Below are positions 13,107-24,696 of a DNA stretch of 64,000 nt, in pieces. Below the pieces are notes generated by a model. It searched no databases, had not been told where the DNA came from, and saw only the letters and a list, made by a program, of their open reading frames with translations. The DNA comes from Persicaria tinctoria (taxonomy: Eukaryota > Streptophyta > Magnoliopsida > Caryophyllales > Polygonaceae): positions 51,347,702 to 51,411,701 of the forward strand of contig JBANSL010000004.1 of assembly GCA_037127255.1 (NCBI GenBank), given 5' to 3'. Every line of letters starts with the position of its first letter. The stretch's first letter is position 1. The position numbers were made by a program, and so were the translations under genes.

Positions 13107-13194
13107 CACTCAAGGTCAGTGTTAGTATTTTATTTATCTTTATATAAATTATCTATACTAGTCTAAAATTCTAAATATGGGAAATATAGGAGAG

Positions 13195-13480
13195 GCTTTT
13201 GCAACAGTTCGGTTTTCTACTTGCACCTAAAAAAAAGAAAGTCATCGCCAGGGTCTCTCCGGCTGCCAGCTCTCGCCGATCCACAGACGAGGATGCTCCC
13301 TTGGCAGATCGATGTCTACGGCTGGCCGAGACGGATGCCAGGTATCCACCCCGCTCAGTGGCTGGATGTGGCTCCTCTCCGGAGTGGTGGCGACGGCGCT
13401 CAGTGGCTGGCTGCTGCTAAGTGCTGCTCCGAATCCCCGCTGATGCGAACATCAGGTCCTTCTCCGATCGAAAAGGTTAG
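13195..13480 (+). pseudogene. GC-rich captured exon-like segment upstream of the DnaJ fragment
   Basis: This is a sharply GC-richer block inside AT-rich DNA, ending at a splice-donor-like AAAG|GTTAGT (about 13,475). It may be the 5' exon of the captured gene that continues at 14,389. Open frames run through it, but I recognise no protein in any of them. Confidence 0.3.
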
Positions 13481-14388
13481 TTTTTTGCACCTTATAACTT
13501 AAATTTTGTTAATCTGTGCTCCAAATTTTGACTTGAGTTTCAATTTACAGGTAGGATACGAGATTTTCTTTAGGGTTTTGATTTTGGAAACCAATTTTGT
13601 AAAATTAGGGATTGTCATTTTGAGAATCAATTTTGAGAAATTTTGATTAGGGTTTGTGAATTTGTTAACTGAATTTTGTGTTTGTGAATTGAATTTAGCA
13701 TCCACCCCTTGCATTGATATCTTGGTGAAGTGTTGAAAAACTCAGCCAATCTCACAAGTAATATTGGTTTGTTGAAGTGCTGGAAAATGCATTTGAATTC
13801 AGACGTAATATTGGCTTCAACTCTTCGACGTACTCTTCGAATCGAATGTGAATTGAATTGAATTAATATTGGATTCAGGAGGGAACTGAATTCGATTGTC
13901 TAAATTTTGTTAATCTGTGCTCCAAAATTGAAGGTGAATTGAATTAATGTTGGCTTCGATTCTTCCAATCTCACAAGTGAATTCAACTTAAGAAGTAATA
14001 TTGCCTTAGAGTTATTTTCTAAACTCTAGCTTCTTTGTTTGATTTGTCTTTCTTTTGTGATGAACTTGAAGTGAATAGCCTGATGATGAACCATGCTTCC
14101 TTAGTAGTATATTATCTAGATTCTAGTTTATTTCATGTTCTGCATCATTAGTAGGGTAATATTGGTGCTCCTTGCGCTACCTCGTCTTTCTGTAAGATGC
14201 AGAATCTGTACATCCTTGACTCTTGTTTTTGTTTTTGCTATCTATATTTGTTCTCCAATCACTATACTAGGTATCCATTAAACCATCATTCATCGAGCTC
14301 TGTTTAAAAGTAAAACTAAAGGTCATTAGTTCAGAAAACTTGCATAAATATTTCATCTGATTGTTTTGGCTTTTATTTTTTTGTGAAG

Positions 14389-14865
14389 GTTCTGGCTGAT
14401 ATCATACCAAAAGATACTCTTCTTTGGAAGTTGAAGCTGTTAAAATCTGCTGCTGCTTATGCAAATTCGCGCCTTCACCTTGTTAGGTTTTATTCTCCTC
14501 AATTCATTTATGTTTCAGCATTTAGCTTGATATACTGACCACATCAAACAAGGAAGTTTAAACATTAACCTATTGCAGAAAAGGATGCATTTATGCATTT
14601 ATGTAATTGGAGAAAAGACTGTAGATTATGTTGTTAGAGGATTGGTTTGGAGAAAGCAATTTTTTCATGCCACAGGTCTTAACTCCCCCTATCCCCCTTT
14701 CAGATTCTTCTTATTAATCCAAGTTTGTGTATAGTGTCTTGTTGTAATCATAATGAGGTTGTGTATTTGGCAGGTGCTTGCTATTCAAGTCGGCAAGATT
14801 ACTATGAAATCCTCGGAGTTCCTAAAGATGCCAATCGTGTTGAGATTAAGAAGGCATATCACGAG
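14389..14865 (+). pseudogene. Captured 5' fragment of a DnaJ (Hsp40, probably mitochondrial GFA2-like) gene
   Basis: Three exon-like blocks with intron borders are seen: 14,389-14,486, 14,579-14,675 and 14,774-14,865. The last two join in phase across GCC ACA G|GT GCT to give FFHATGACYSSRQDYYEILG, then VPKDANRVEIKKAYHE. This is the start of a J domain (DYY-LGV--A---EIKKAY) after a presequence-like stretch, as in mitochondrial DnaJ proteins of plants. The block ends at a donor site just before the HPD motif, and no later exon is present, so the chaperone function is lost. The first block does not splice in frame to the second. Its position inside the CACTA and opposite orientation to the transposase genes point to gene capture. 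Confidence 0.65.
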
Positions 14866-15213
14866 GTAAAGGCCTAATGTTTGTGTTTTAATCTGATACA
14901 ATGGAAGTTACTCATGTATTCATCCTTCAAAATCAGAGAACATTAAAGAATATATTTGATTCAAACATATAAATTTACTCTGGACTCTTAAAAAGAACAA
15001 AAGCTTAGATGAGAATAAGATTTAGGCGTAACTTCATAAAACCACCCTTTATTTCACCTTTTGTTCACAAAACCACCCCTTATTTTCTAAATTACACTTA
15101 ACGACCCGTTATTTATGAAAACCTATCAAGTCACCACCCATCTTCGATTCTATCCATTAGCAGCCCTAAAATGAGTGATAAATGACTATATTACCCTTAA
15201 CCCTATATAAACC

Positions 15214-15374
15214 TAGGGGTGGGCACAAATCCCATACCGTCCCGCATTCCGTCCCGATCCCGGTGGGATTTAGAAAAAAAAAAAATCAATCCCGTCCCGC
15301 TAAAATTACGCGGGACGGAGAGTTCGCAACTTCGCATCCCGCAAATCCCGTTCCGCATATATATATATATAAAA

Positions 15375-15464
<90 letters not shown>

Positions 15465-15799
15465 ATATATATATGTATATAATGAAAATTAAAAAACTAG
15501 ATTAAAAACATCCATCATTGCATTTTATTGGCAGCTCTCGACAAACATATAACAAATAATGTAAGAATTTTAATACTGTAATGGGATTTGGTACGGTTTG
15601 ACATCTTTATTGTTTGGTATTTTTAGAGTTAATTGGATTAATTTTTAATTTTTTTTACGAGGGACAAATCTCGTCCCGCCCCGTTACGGGCAAGACCCGG
15701 TGGAATTTGAAAAAAAAAATATCAATCCCGTCCCACAAAAAATACGTGGGACATGACGCAGGATTACCGCAATCTCGTCCCGTCCCATGTCCACCCCTA
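15214..15799. mobile_element. hAT-like non-autonomous element nested in the MULE
   Basis: The inverted termini TAGGGGTGGGCA and TGTCCACCCCTA are flanked by a perfect 8-bp duplication TATAAACC (15,206-15,213 and 15,800-15,807), as for hAT elements. Further inside, GGGATTTGAAA/TTTTAGAAATCCC-like stretches and repeated GTCCCG blocks occur near both ends. It contains the long TA microsatellite and no transposase. Confidence 0.85.
15356..15480. repeat. (TA)n microsatellite
   Basis: About 120 bp of nearly pure TA inside the hAT-like element. The IY-repeat ORF over it is an artefact. Confidence 0.95.
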
Positions 15800-16377
15800 T
15801 ATAAACCTATTTCAAGAAACCTAAATCGGTTGGAAACATTGAAACCAAAAAATCTATGAAATCTAAATTAAATAACCCTAAATTGAAATCTAAATTAAAC
15901 CTAAACTCAATAAATTGGTACGATTTACCTGGAAAATTTGAAACCCAAATTAAAATCTCATAAAACTAACATCTATTCATCATCATCGGCTAGTCGGTCT
16001 TGATTCCCAATTTCGTCATCGTTGAACAAAGATTGCGCAGTAGCATTGAACAACGAGGACAAAGTATGTCATTCTCGAACCAAAATCGTAGAACACGGAA
16101 GCCGGAAGGAAGAGGCTTTGTCTCTCCTGGTGCTCTTCAAATAGACCGACGGTGGGAAATTGATAGGTTTCTTGAAATAGGTTTATATAGGGTTAAGGGT
16201 AATATAGTCATTTACCAATCATTTTAGAGCCGCTAACAAAGAGAATTGAAGATGGGTGGTGACTTGATAGGTTTTCATGAATAACGGGTGGTTAAGTGTA
16301 ATTTAGAAAATAAGGGGTGGTTTTGTGAACAAAAGGTGAAATAAAGGGTGGTTTTATGAAGTTACGCCTAAGATTTA

Positions 16378-16931
16378 TTATGAATAATTTAAATTATAAA
16401 TATAATATACTTATGTTTCATTTTTACAGCGTTTGTGTGCTGTAATAACTTTTATATTTGTGCCTACATCTACTCTGTGTTTGATTTTGTACTCTTTCTT
16501 TACTGCCCCTGACATCAGGATTGAGGCTGCATTCGGAAAGGGAAGCATCCATCCCATTTTTCTGTACATCAAGATAGATTCATCCCATTTTAGGGATACA
16601 ATGTGTTAGTCTAGTCCTGAATGCTAACGGCTAAATAGGGTCTGATTATTTGGATTTAGAATCTCTCTTTTGCTGTCATACTGATTTTCTATGCACTGAA
16701 ACGAAGAAGTGTAGGGTATGACAGAAACTGTGGGAAATGCATCTATGACAGCAGTTGGTGCTACTACCTGTCTGACAGCAGTTGGTGCTACTACCTGTCT
16801 GACAGCAACTGTATCAATACTGTATCAGTAGAAACTTGCCATTAGTTTTTTCTGGTTCTGCCTAGTATTTATGATTCTAAAAACACTAGATGAATAAATT
16901 CTTGCCATTAGTATGGTGAATTGAAATTAAT
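16378..16931. other. CACTA interior without a recognised gene
   Basis: It continues the flank of the MULE. A 31-bp near-exact direct repeat (GACAGCAGTTGGTGCTACTA) is at 16,747 and 16,780. Nothing coding was seen. Confidence 0.4.
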
Positions 16932-17001
16932 AGCCTATTAGCTCAAATGGTAGAGCATTTGTGTTATACACATTCATGTGGGTTCGAATCCCACATAGGC
17001 T
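16932..17001 (+). tRNA. tRNA-like sequence with intact A and B boxes, probably a pseudo-tRNA
   Basis: The acceptor arm AGCCTAT pairs with ATAGGCT, the D arm GCTC with GAGC, and the T arm GTGGG-TTCGAAT-CCCAC is perfect. The A box (TAGCTCAAATGG) and B box (GGTTCGAATCC) fit RNA polymerase III promoters. The anticodon stem pairs only over three base pairs, so the anticodon is uncertain (TAT by the best fold) and the gene is probably not functional. It could also be the head of a tRNA-derived SINE, but I see no SINE body or A-tail. Confidence 0.5.
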
Positions 17002-17268
17002 TTATAGATACTTTAAAATTTGAGAAGTATTAATATAAAATAGCAGCTCCAATTAATGCCCAGATCCTTAAGAGTGAGGAGTTCAAATTGAGTCACAAAG
17101 CACACAAATAACTTGCCTTAATTCAGAAATATATCTAAACTTTATAAGATGTAGATAATTAACAAACCAAATGTGAGCAATTATTTTCAGTCAAATACCA
17201 AAAGTAGACAAAACTTAAACTAACAAGAAAATGGGATCCTACATTGATGCTGTAATCTTTTTTTGTGA

Positions 17269-20200
17269 TTATTCTTCATCTTGCGAATCATCAGATTCAA
17301 CATCTTCATCACCAGAGGGCTCTGTTTCATACTCTACTCCGTCATTGGCATTGAACAATGCTTCCTCCTCATCACTATCATCAGGCTCCACCAACTCCTC
17401 CACAACATCATTGACTGCATTTGATGGATCACGCAAACTTGTTGGCACATTGTCTGCCATTAGTTGGACATAAAGATCAGGAGTGATGATTTCATCAGAT
17501 TGATAAGCAGTAGTGGGGGTGGTAGATGTCCATCGTTCTGCTATTCTCCCTCGGGGAGTTGTCTTGCATACATACCTCCAATCTGCCTGATCGCTCCTTG
17601 CTCCTGGGTATTCCGTGTAAAATACTTGCACCGCTTGTTGTGCTAGTATGAATGGTTCATACTTTTGATACCGTCTCTTGTGATTTACTTCAACAAAACG
17701 GTACTCTCGATGAACTCTTGTACCTCTTTCAGATGGATCAAACCATTTACACTTAAATAAGACAATCTTATTTTCATTATTATGTGAACGAGGATATTCA
17801 AGCTCGATGATTTCTTCCAGAAGACCATAAAAGTTTGTTTCAATATTTTCCTGATTAGATCCCGTAACACATACTCCATTATTCATTGTTGACTTGCCGA
17901 CGCTATTCCCCACCGTCTGGAACTTGTATCCATTAACTTTGTAGGTGGTCCAACTTTTAGCTTTGACACTCGGACCACATGCACAACTCCACAAAAGCTC
18001 ATTTGTATGGACTCCATTGTTCTCATCTAGTGCCTGTAATGTTTATGCAAATATATCATTAAAATGTAGATAATAATTATTCATTTATATATACATATAT
18101 GCCATATATAATCCAACTCTTAACTTATTTGAAAGCAAAAAAACAAGGTACACTTACATATTTTTTAAACCATCCCGCAAACTCTTTCTCGACCATATCC
18201 TCATCAACCATGCCTCTTTCTGACTCAAATATACTACATACCAATTATAAATATAATTCTTAATCCAAACAAAACAAAGTATATCATTATTAATATAATA
18301 CAAAATATACCTGATGTATGATTGCACTTCCGAATAGTTAAGCAATACATATGTGTGTGCAGCATTCCACTCTTTGTCCACCGTCATCCACCTTGTTTTC
18401 GCTTTGCCGCCACTTTGACCAGGATAATTGAAAATCGAAAGAGCACTTTCATCGCCTTCAAATGCATCATTTCTCGCTGATCTCCTCAATTTAGATGGAA
18501 CATGAGAAGGAAAGTAATGCACAGAAAAATTAGACGACTCTTGATGAGAGTAAGCCATGCATATCGATCCCTCAACATGATTCTTTTGCAGAATTTTGCG
18601 CTTCAACTGATACAAATATCTCTCAACAGGGTACATCCATCGATATTGGACCGGTCCTCCTATTTCAGCTTCATACGGCAAGTGCACAAGTTAATGCTCC
18701 ATGGAATCAAAGAATGAAGGTGGAAAGATACGTTCCAACTTACATAATATTACAGGCATCGTAGACCGCAAATGTCTCATGTGATCAGTAGACAAAGTGG
18801 ATGAACAAATTGACTGAAAAAAGATACTTAGCTCAGTCAAAGGACTCCAAACAGATAGAGGTAACAACTCTTTGAAAGCAATCGGAATGAGTCTTTCCAT
18901 AAACACATGACAATCATGACTCTTCATCCCTGCGAGACTGCAATTATCCTTCTGAACACATCTCCCCAAATTAGATGCATAACCATCAGGAAACTTCACA
19001 TACTTCAACCATTGACAAACATGTTTCTTTTCATCCGTCGTCAATGTGTAAATTGCTTTTGGCTTCGCCCCCTTGTGATCATCATTTACTTGAAGCTCTG
19101 GACCGCGACAAAGTAGTCGAATATCTTTCCGTGCATTCAAGTTATCCTTAGTCTTCCCAGGAACATCCATCACAGTATTAAGAATATTATCGAATACTTT
19201 TTTCTCTGTGTGCATAACATCAATGTTATGTCGAATTAAAAGATCTTTCCAATATGGAAGCCTCCAAAAAATACTCTGCTTTGTCCACTTGTGAGAATCT
19301 CCATAACCAGGCGGATTATTCAGTGGGTCCTCAATGGCGGTTGGAAAGTGACGTACCCGTTCCCAAATTTCATTCCCACTCAGCATCGGAGGTGGCGGTG
19401 ATGTTCTCACAACATTTTTGCGAAACTGATTCCTATTTTTTCGCCAAGGATGATTAGCTTCTAAAAATCGTCTGTGACAATCGAACCAACAAGCCTTTCT
19501 ACCATAATGTAATCGGAAAGCATCTGAATTTTCCATACATATTGGACAAGCTAACTCTCCAGCAGTACTCCATCCTGACAACATAGCATATGCGGGAAAG
19601 TCACTAATCGTCCAAAGGAGAGCTGCCCGCATAATAAAATTTTCCTTCCTTGAAACATCATAAGTGCTCACCCCGGACTCCCATAATTGCATTAACTCAT
19701 CGATCAAAGGTTGCAGACACACATCAATCAACTTCTTAGGATTTCGAGGACCTGGCACGACCAATGTCAAAAACATATATTCTGTTTTCATACACATATT
19801 GGGTGGAAGATTGTAAGGAGTAACAATAACTGTCCAACAAGAATAGTTTTGACCCGATTTAGTAAATGGGGCAAAACCATCTGTGGACAGACCAAAACGA
19901 ATATTTCGAGGCTCATAAGCAAAACTAGGATGCATTGTATTCAATCTCTTCCATGCATCTCCATCTGAAGGATGACTCATCATCCCCTCCTCCGGTACAT
20001 GATTCGCATGCCAAGTCATATGGCTAGCCGTAGCCTCAGATGCATATAATCTTTGCAGTCGTGGGGTTCGAGGCAAGTAAAATAGTTCTTTACACGGGGT
20101 GCTCTTATTCTCATTACTTGTGAACCTGGAATGCCCGCAAAATTTGCAAGATTCTTTGCTGACATCATCCTTCCAATATAACATACAACCATTGGGACAC

Positions 20201-20940
20201 ATGTCTATTCTCTCCATCGGCAAACCTAAATTACTAACCAACTTCTCTGCCTGGTAGTAATTGACTGGAATCTTATGACCTTGAGGTAAAATCTCATCAT
20301 ACAATTGGACGAAACCATTGAAGACGCTTTGAGGCACATTATATTCACATTGCAAACTCATAAGCCTTGCAGTAAAAGACAATTGTGTATGTGTAGAACA
20401 TCCAGGCCACACCAGTTCCTCAGCTGCTTTAAGAACATCCCAAAAACGTTGGGACATCCTATCAATATCGGTTTGTCCTGCGTCTTCCTCCATGTCATTG
20501 ACATCGCTAATTGTCTCAGAAGGTTCTGTTCCCAGATTTCCTTGGTAGTCATCTCTAGCTCCACCACTATTAGCTTCATTAAACCACGGCGGAGGAACAA
20601 AGCCAAATCAAATACCATTCTTTGTTCTGGATTCAAGTCTCGTGGGTTACTCTCACAAAGTTCTTCCTCATTTGATGCACTAATCGACTCACCCTGTGCA
20701 GTCCATCGGTAATAATCACTCAAAAACCCAAAGTGATATAAATCGTTCTTAACTTGATTTGCAACCTTAAATTTACAATTTCGACAACTCTTGCATGGAC
20801 ATTTTTATCTTGTCTCCATCCATGTAATGTTCTTGAGAAGCAGCAAATTTCACAAACTCATCAACCCCTTGATAATATTCAGGTTTGATGCCATCAAGAT
20901 TCGGCAAGTACATATCATACATCCAAGCACGATTATTCAT
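17269..20940 (-). pseudogene. CACTA transposase (TNP2 family), three exons, broken
   Basis: The first ATG is at 20,940 (MNNRAWMYD). The N-terminal transposase-associated region has a CPC-x2-C-x2-C cluster. The TNP2 core lies around 20,300-19,300, with PPNMCMKTEYMFLTLVVPGP, then CPICMENS and HNIDVMHTEKKVFDNILNT. A DUF4218-like block (MKSHDCHVFMERLIPIAF) follows, and a DUF4216-like C-terminal part lies in exon 3. Introns fit GT-AG at 18,310-18,234 and 18,157-18,034, and the tail is acidic (DEEE, DDSQDEE). Three lesions are seen: an extra A in the run at 20,802-20,806, a frame change near 20,590-20,600, and TAA at 18,691-18,693. In the fragment copy at 26,813-26,815 the last site is an intact leucine codon. 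The family cuts and pastes CACTA elements. Confidence 0.85.
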
Positions 20941-21235
20941 TTTTTCTGCACATATACAACAAATTCAGTCTTTTTAATAAGTATGCAATTGAGTAATATT
21001 ATGAAACCCTAACATGATCCATTAATTTGATCATATAATTTCAAATTTCAGATAATACATATGCATATATCATCCAGAGGAATAAATAGATACATATCTT
21101 ACGGTACATATACTTACTTACATTGAATTATGCAAAGAATGATGTATGATTGATGTAGAATACCGTCGTTTTCTCCAAAAAAACAGATTACCGTCGTGAA
21201 ATTATGAGGAAGACTGAAATTAAATTGACGGATTT

Positions 21236-21930
21236 GTGTTATATAATGACCTAATTAGAGACGGATTCAGGGGCAGCTTATCAGGGACGAATTCGGGGAC
21301 GAATTCAGGAACAGATTCAAGGCCGGATTCGGAGGCGGATGCAGGGACGGATTCGGGGACGAATTCAGGGGCGGCTTATCAGGGACGAATTCGGGGACGA
21401 ATTCAGGATCAGATTCAAGGCCGGATTCGGAGGCGGATGCAAGGACGGATTCGGAGACGCATTCAGATACAGACTCAGGAACGGATTCAGAGATAGATTT
21501 AGGAACAAATTCGGGGATGGAATCGGGATTGGCTTTTGTAACCAACTTAAGGTCGTGACTATTCACCAACAAATATTGTAATGCGTGTTTATTTTGTTAA
21601 TGAGTTTCCGTCGAACGCTCATTCGTCCCCATATTCTTCAGTAATTAGAGAGAAATTTAGGCACATATTTCAATTTGTCTCTGTATAGAGACGAAATATA
21701 AATCGGTTCCTATATTTGTTGCTATATAGAGTCAAAGATAGATACGGCATTTCACCATGTTCCCATTAGGTATGAATTTAGGAACCTATTATCGGATATT
21801 GCAATTAGCAATAAAATTACTGACGCTTCGCTAATTTGTTTTAAATTTAGCGTCGATTATGACATTTTGTTCCAAAACTCATCCCTAATAGGGACATAAT
21901 TAGCTACAAGTGAAATCCGTCTCTAATATC
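21236..21930. repeat. Right subterminal repeat region of the CACTA element
   Basis: Tandem repeats of the type GGGACGAATTCAGG and GGACGGATTCGGA occupy 21,250-21,540, partly as a higher-order repeat of about 100 bp (21,272 and 21,376). Diverged copies follow up to the terminal repeat. ORFs here read the repeat only. Confidence 0.75.
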
Positions 21931-21962
21931 CGTCCCTATATCAAACTATTTTAGTAGTGAGG

Positions 21963-24616
21963 AATGTGTAGTCGATGCAGGCAGCATTTGGTCGATATCG
22001 ACCAATTTAGTCGATATCGAGGAGTCCGTGGCTTCAGGTTGGCTCCTCGACGACGCTGCTGCTAGTGGAGGAGGCTGAGTTTGGTCGATGTCGGCTAAAT
22101 TACTCGATGTCGAGGAATTTTGTCCGACTTCGACCCCATACTTGCATCCTGTCAAGGCATCCGAAAAATAGTTAGTCCAAATCGACGTTCCTTGGTTTGT
22201 GTCGAGTGGATTCTCTGTTTCTTCGTTCAGGATGGCCATGATCTTCTCCACCTGGGCTTCCATATCCCACTTTTCCAGCTCTTCAGGAGTCATATTTCTC
22301 ACCTTAGGCTCGTCACAAGTGATGTAACCAGCTGAGATAGATTTTACCTCTTCCATTGGACCTGTATGCCTTTCAGTTTTATTAAAGGAATACTTAATTA
22401 CCTCATCGTTGATGTTGAAAGTGAGCACTCCCTTCCTTATGCTTATGTTGGCATCCACCGTCACCAAGAAAGGTCTTCCTAGAATAATAGGACAAGCAGG
22501 GTCCTCCGGCATATCAATAACTAAGAAATCAGCAGGGACAAAGAATTTACCTACTTGTACTGGCACATTGTCCACCACGCCTGTTGGAATGACCGCCGTG
22601 TTGTTGGCCATATACAGCCTAGCATCCACAGGCTCTAGGGCACCTATCTTAATCTTGGATCATATCGTTAAAGGCATTATACTCACACTAGCTCCAAGAT
22701 CACATAAAGCATTAATTTTATATGGACCAAATCTAATGGTTATAGCAAACTTATTTGGATCTGGCCTCTTCTCAAGTATTTCCATATGGTTGCACTCCTC
22801 TGTAATCTCAGTCATTGATCTCTTCTTGCTTAGAATCTCTTTAAGGAACTTGACATAGGATGACATTTCATTGAGAGCTTCTATGAAGGTATGGTGACAT
22901 TGAGCTTCTGAAGCATCTTGATGAAGCGCTGAAATTTCTTCTGTGCTGGATCCTTTGGAGATTTTGTTGGGAAGGGCGGCTTCTTTTTCTGATTTGGAGC
23001 CAGAATAGATGTCGGAGGTGCTGCATCTTTCTCGATGGCGACTTGATCTTCCTCGATATCGACCACAATCTTCTCGATATCGACCAGATTCTTCGATGTC
23101 GAATTGATGTGCTCTGCAGACGAAGGATGGTCCACTTTATCATCGATATCGAGTTGTCCTTCCTCAATATCGAGTTGCCTCTTCTCGATATCGACCAAGG
23201 TCTGGTCGATATCGAGTTGTTGTTCTCCTTCGTCCTTCTTCTTTCCGACCTCTTGCTCTTGTAGTTGATGGCCGCTTATGAGTTTTACAGCAGCGATGTG
23301 TCCAGTCTTCCCCTTAGGATTTGGTTTTGAAGATCCTGGGAGTGAACCTGACTGTCTGGGGACTCTTGCTGCTAGCTGGCCAATCTGTGTATCAATTGAT
23401 TTTCTCTAGACATCGATCTCCCCAAGCCTAAAGTTGACACCTTGAATCTGAGTGTAGACTGAGTTGAAGGTTTGCTTGGTGTCTGAATGATTTCTCCGTA
23501 TTTCCTCTAGGACAGTCTGTAGATCATCCCTTTTCTGGTCCCTTTCCGGATGTCCTGGAGCTCTGTAGGGCGGGGGGTTCCTAGGGTCACCTTGGTCCCC
23601 CATGTAGCGATTGGGACCCCCTGCGTAAGCTTCCTCTTCGTGGTACTATGCCAACCTGACTTGCTCTGTGTGTGGGCACTCAGTAGTGGTGTGCCTCTGT
23701 GATCCACCAGGCCTAGTTGCCTCTGTGATCCGCATTAGAGGGCTCATAGAGGGGCATGGATGGGGCTGGCCTAGCGTAGGCATTCTCCTCATAATTGGTT
23801 GGATTCCCATACTTGTTGTCATAGTTAGTCAGCTTATCAAGGGCAGCCCATGCGTCAGCTGACGGCATTGTCAGATACGCATAATGAGTATATGTGTTGA
23901 TTCTATCTTTAGCAGCCAAGTCAAGAGATTTGAAGAAAATCTCTTGAACTACGCGGGGTTGCTGTCCATGTGTAGGGCATGATCGCAGCAGATCCTTATA
24001 TCTCTCCCAAGCATTTGTTAGCGGTTCCCCATGCTTCAATTTGAAAGCTGTGATCTTCTAGCGAAAGAGTGCTATCTTGGGAGGAGGGAAAACTTGTTGA
24101 GAAATACCTGCTTTACTTCAGCCCATGTCGTAAGGGATCGCGGTTTCAACCCTTCAAGCCACTTTAATGCTGGACCAGATAGGGACCTTCAACAAGAGTA
24201 CGACACATGTCAGTAAATTTGGTAATATGATGAAGACGACATTCATTAAATCTACCAAAGAAAGCATTAATTTTAATTTCAATAAGGAAAGGAGTGCGAA
24301 TTTCATAGTTATTTTCAGGGATTAGATGTACCGATTCAGGCACGACGAGAGTCGGGTGCATGTAACCCTCTGCAGTGGTAGGATATTGGGCAATCTCATC
24401 TTCCAATAGCCTCGCACGCTCAGCTTCCCTTGTAGTGCGTTCTCTCTCAGCGGTGAGAGCAGTATCTTTAACAGCTAGTTCCCTCTGAAGCCTCTTAATC
24501 AGCTGTTCCTGTGTCTCTGCGGCCTCCATGGCTCTTTTCAGTTTATCTTGGATGTGTATAAGGCGCTCCGGTTCTTCTAAGGCGTCAAACTCAGGTGTTT
24601 GACCAGAACGGTGCAT
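21963..24616 (-). pseudogene. gag and protease region of element A, several frameshifts
   Basis: The reading starts at ATG 24,616, only about 60 bp after the primer-binding site. A long coiled coil (residues ~20-75) is followed by a gag core that runs into a frameshift near 24,180 and resumes in other frames at 24,039-23,713 and 23,603-23,406. The linker at 23,198-22,881 is built from VDIE/LDID repeats encoded by TCGATATCGA palindromes. Then come the PPFP segment and the protease (DLGASVSIMP near 22,680, with ILGRPF at about 22,490), which runs into the CACTA at 21,962. No reverse transcriptase follows on the other side of the insertion. The gag differs from that of elements 1 and 2, so A belongs to another lineage. 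Confidence 0.75.
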
Positions 24617-24678
24617 ATACCTGTGAAGTAACTCAAAAGAAAAGTGAGATCTGGGTACCTAAGGCGCGTATGATTGCT

Positions 24679-24696
24679 TCCCCGGCAACAGCGCCA
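24679..24696 (-). promoter_or_regulatory. Primer-binding site of element A (tRNA-Asp type)
   Basis: The minus strand reads TGGCGCTGTTGCCGGGGA, complementary to the 3' end of plant tRNA-Asp except for one base. It starts four bases after the 5' LTR edge. Confidence 0.85.

Larger units (their letters stand above)
15025..16368. mobile_element. Non-autonomous Mutator-like element (MULE) with ~190-bp terminal inverted repeats
   Basis: The ends are GGCGTAACTTCATAAAACCA and its inverse. The inverted repeats cover about 15,025-15,217 and 16,178-16,368 with few mismatches. A perfect 9-bp target duplication TAAGATTTA flanks it (15,016-15,024 and 16,369-16,377), the diagnostic length for Mutator. There is no transposase. 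A hAT-like element sits in the inner edge of its left arm. It lies in what would be the intron after the DnaJ exon. Confidence 0.9.
4054..21959 (-). mobile_element. CACTA (En/Spm) DNA transposon, 17.9 kb
   Basis: The left end begins CACTACTAAAATAG and the right end is its inverted counterpart ending CTATTTTAGTAGTG. The terminal repeats are 29 bp with one mismatch. The target duplication AGG is perfect (4,051-4,053 and 21,960-21,962). Both ends have tandem subterminal repeats. Inside are remnants of the two usual genes of the superfamily, both on the minus strand, plus captured gene fragments and nested elements. Removing it rejoins retroelement A. Both genes are damaged, so it probably cannot move alone. 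Confidence 0.95.

Noticed and set aside
15219..15482. ORF ending in IYIYIY repeats
   Set aside because: It is a translation of the (TA)n microsatellite inside the hAT-like element.
23041..23220. Regularly spaced short palindromes considered as a CRISPR-like array
   Set aside because: The spacing is irregular, the spacers are related to one another, the setting is a plant retroelement, and the repeats are in a coding linker.
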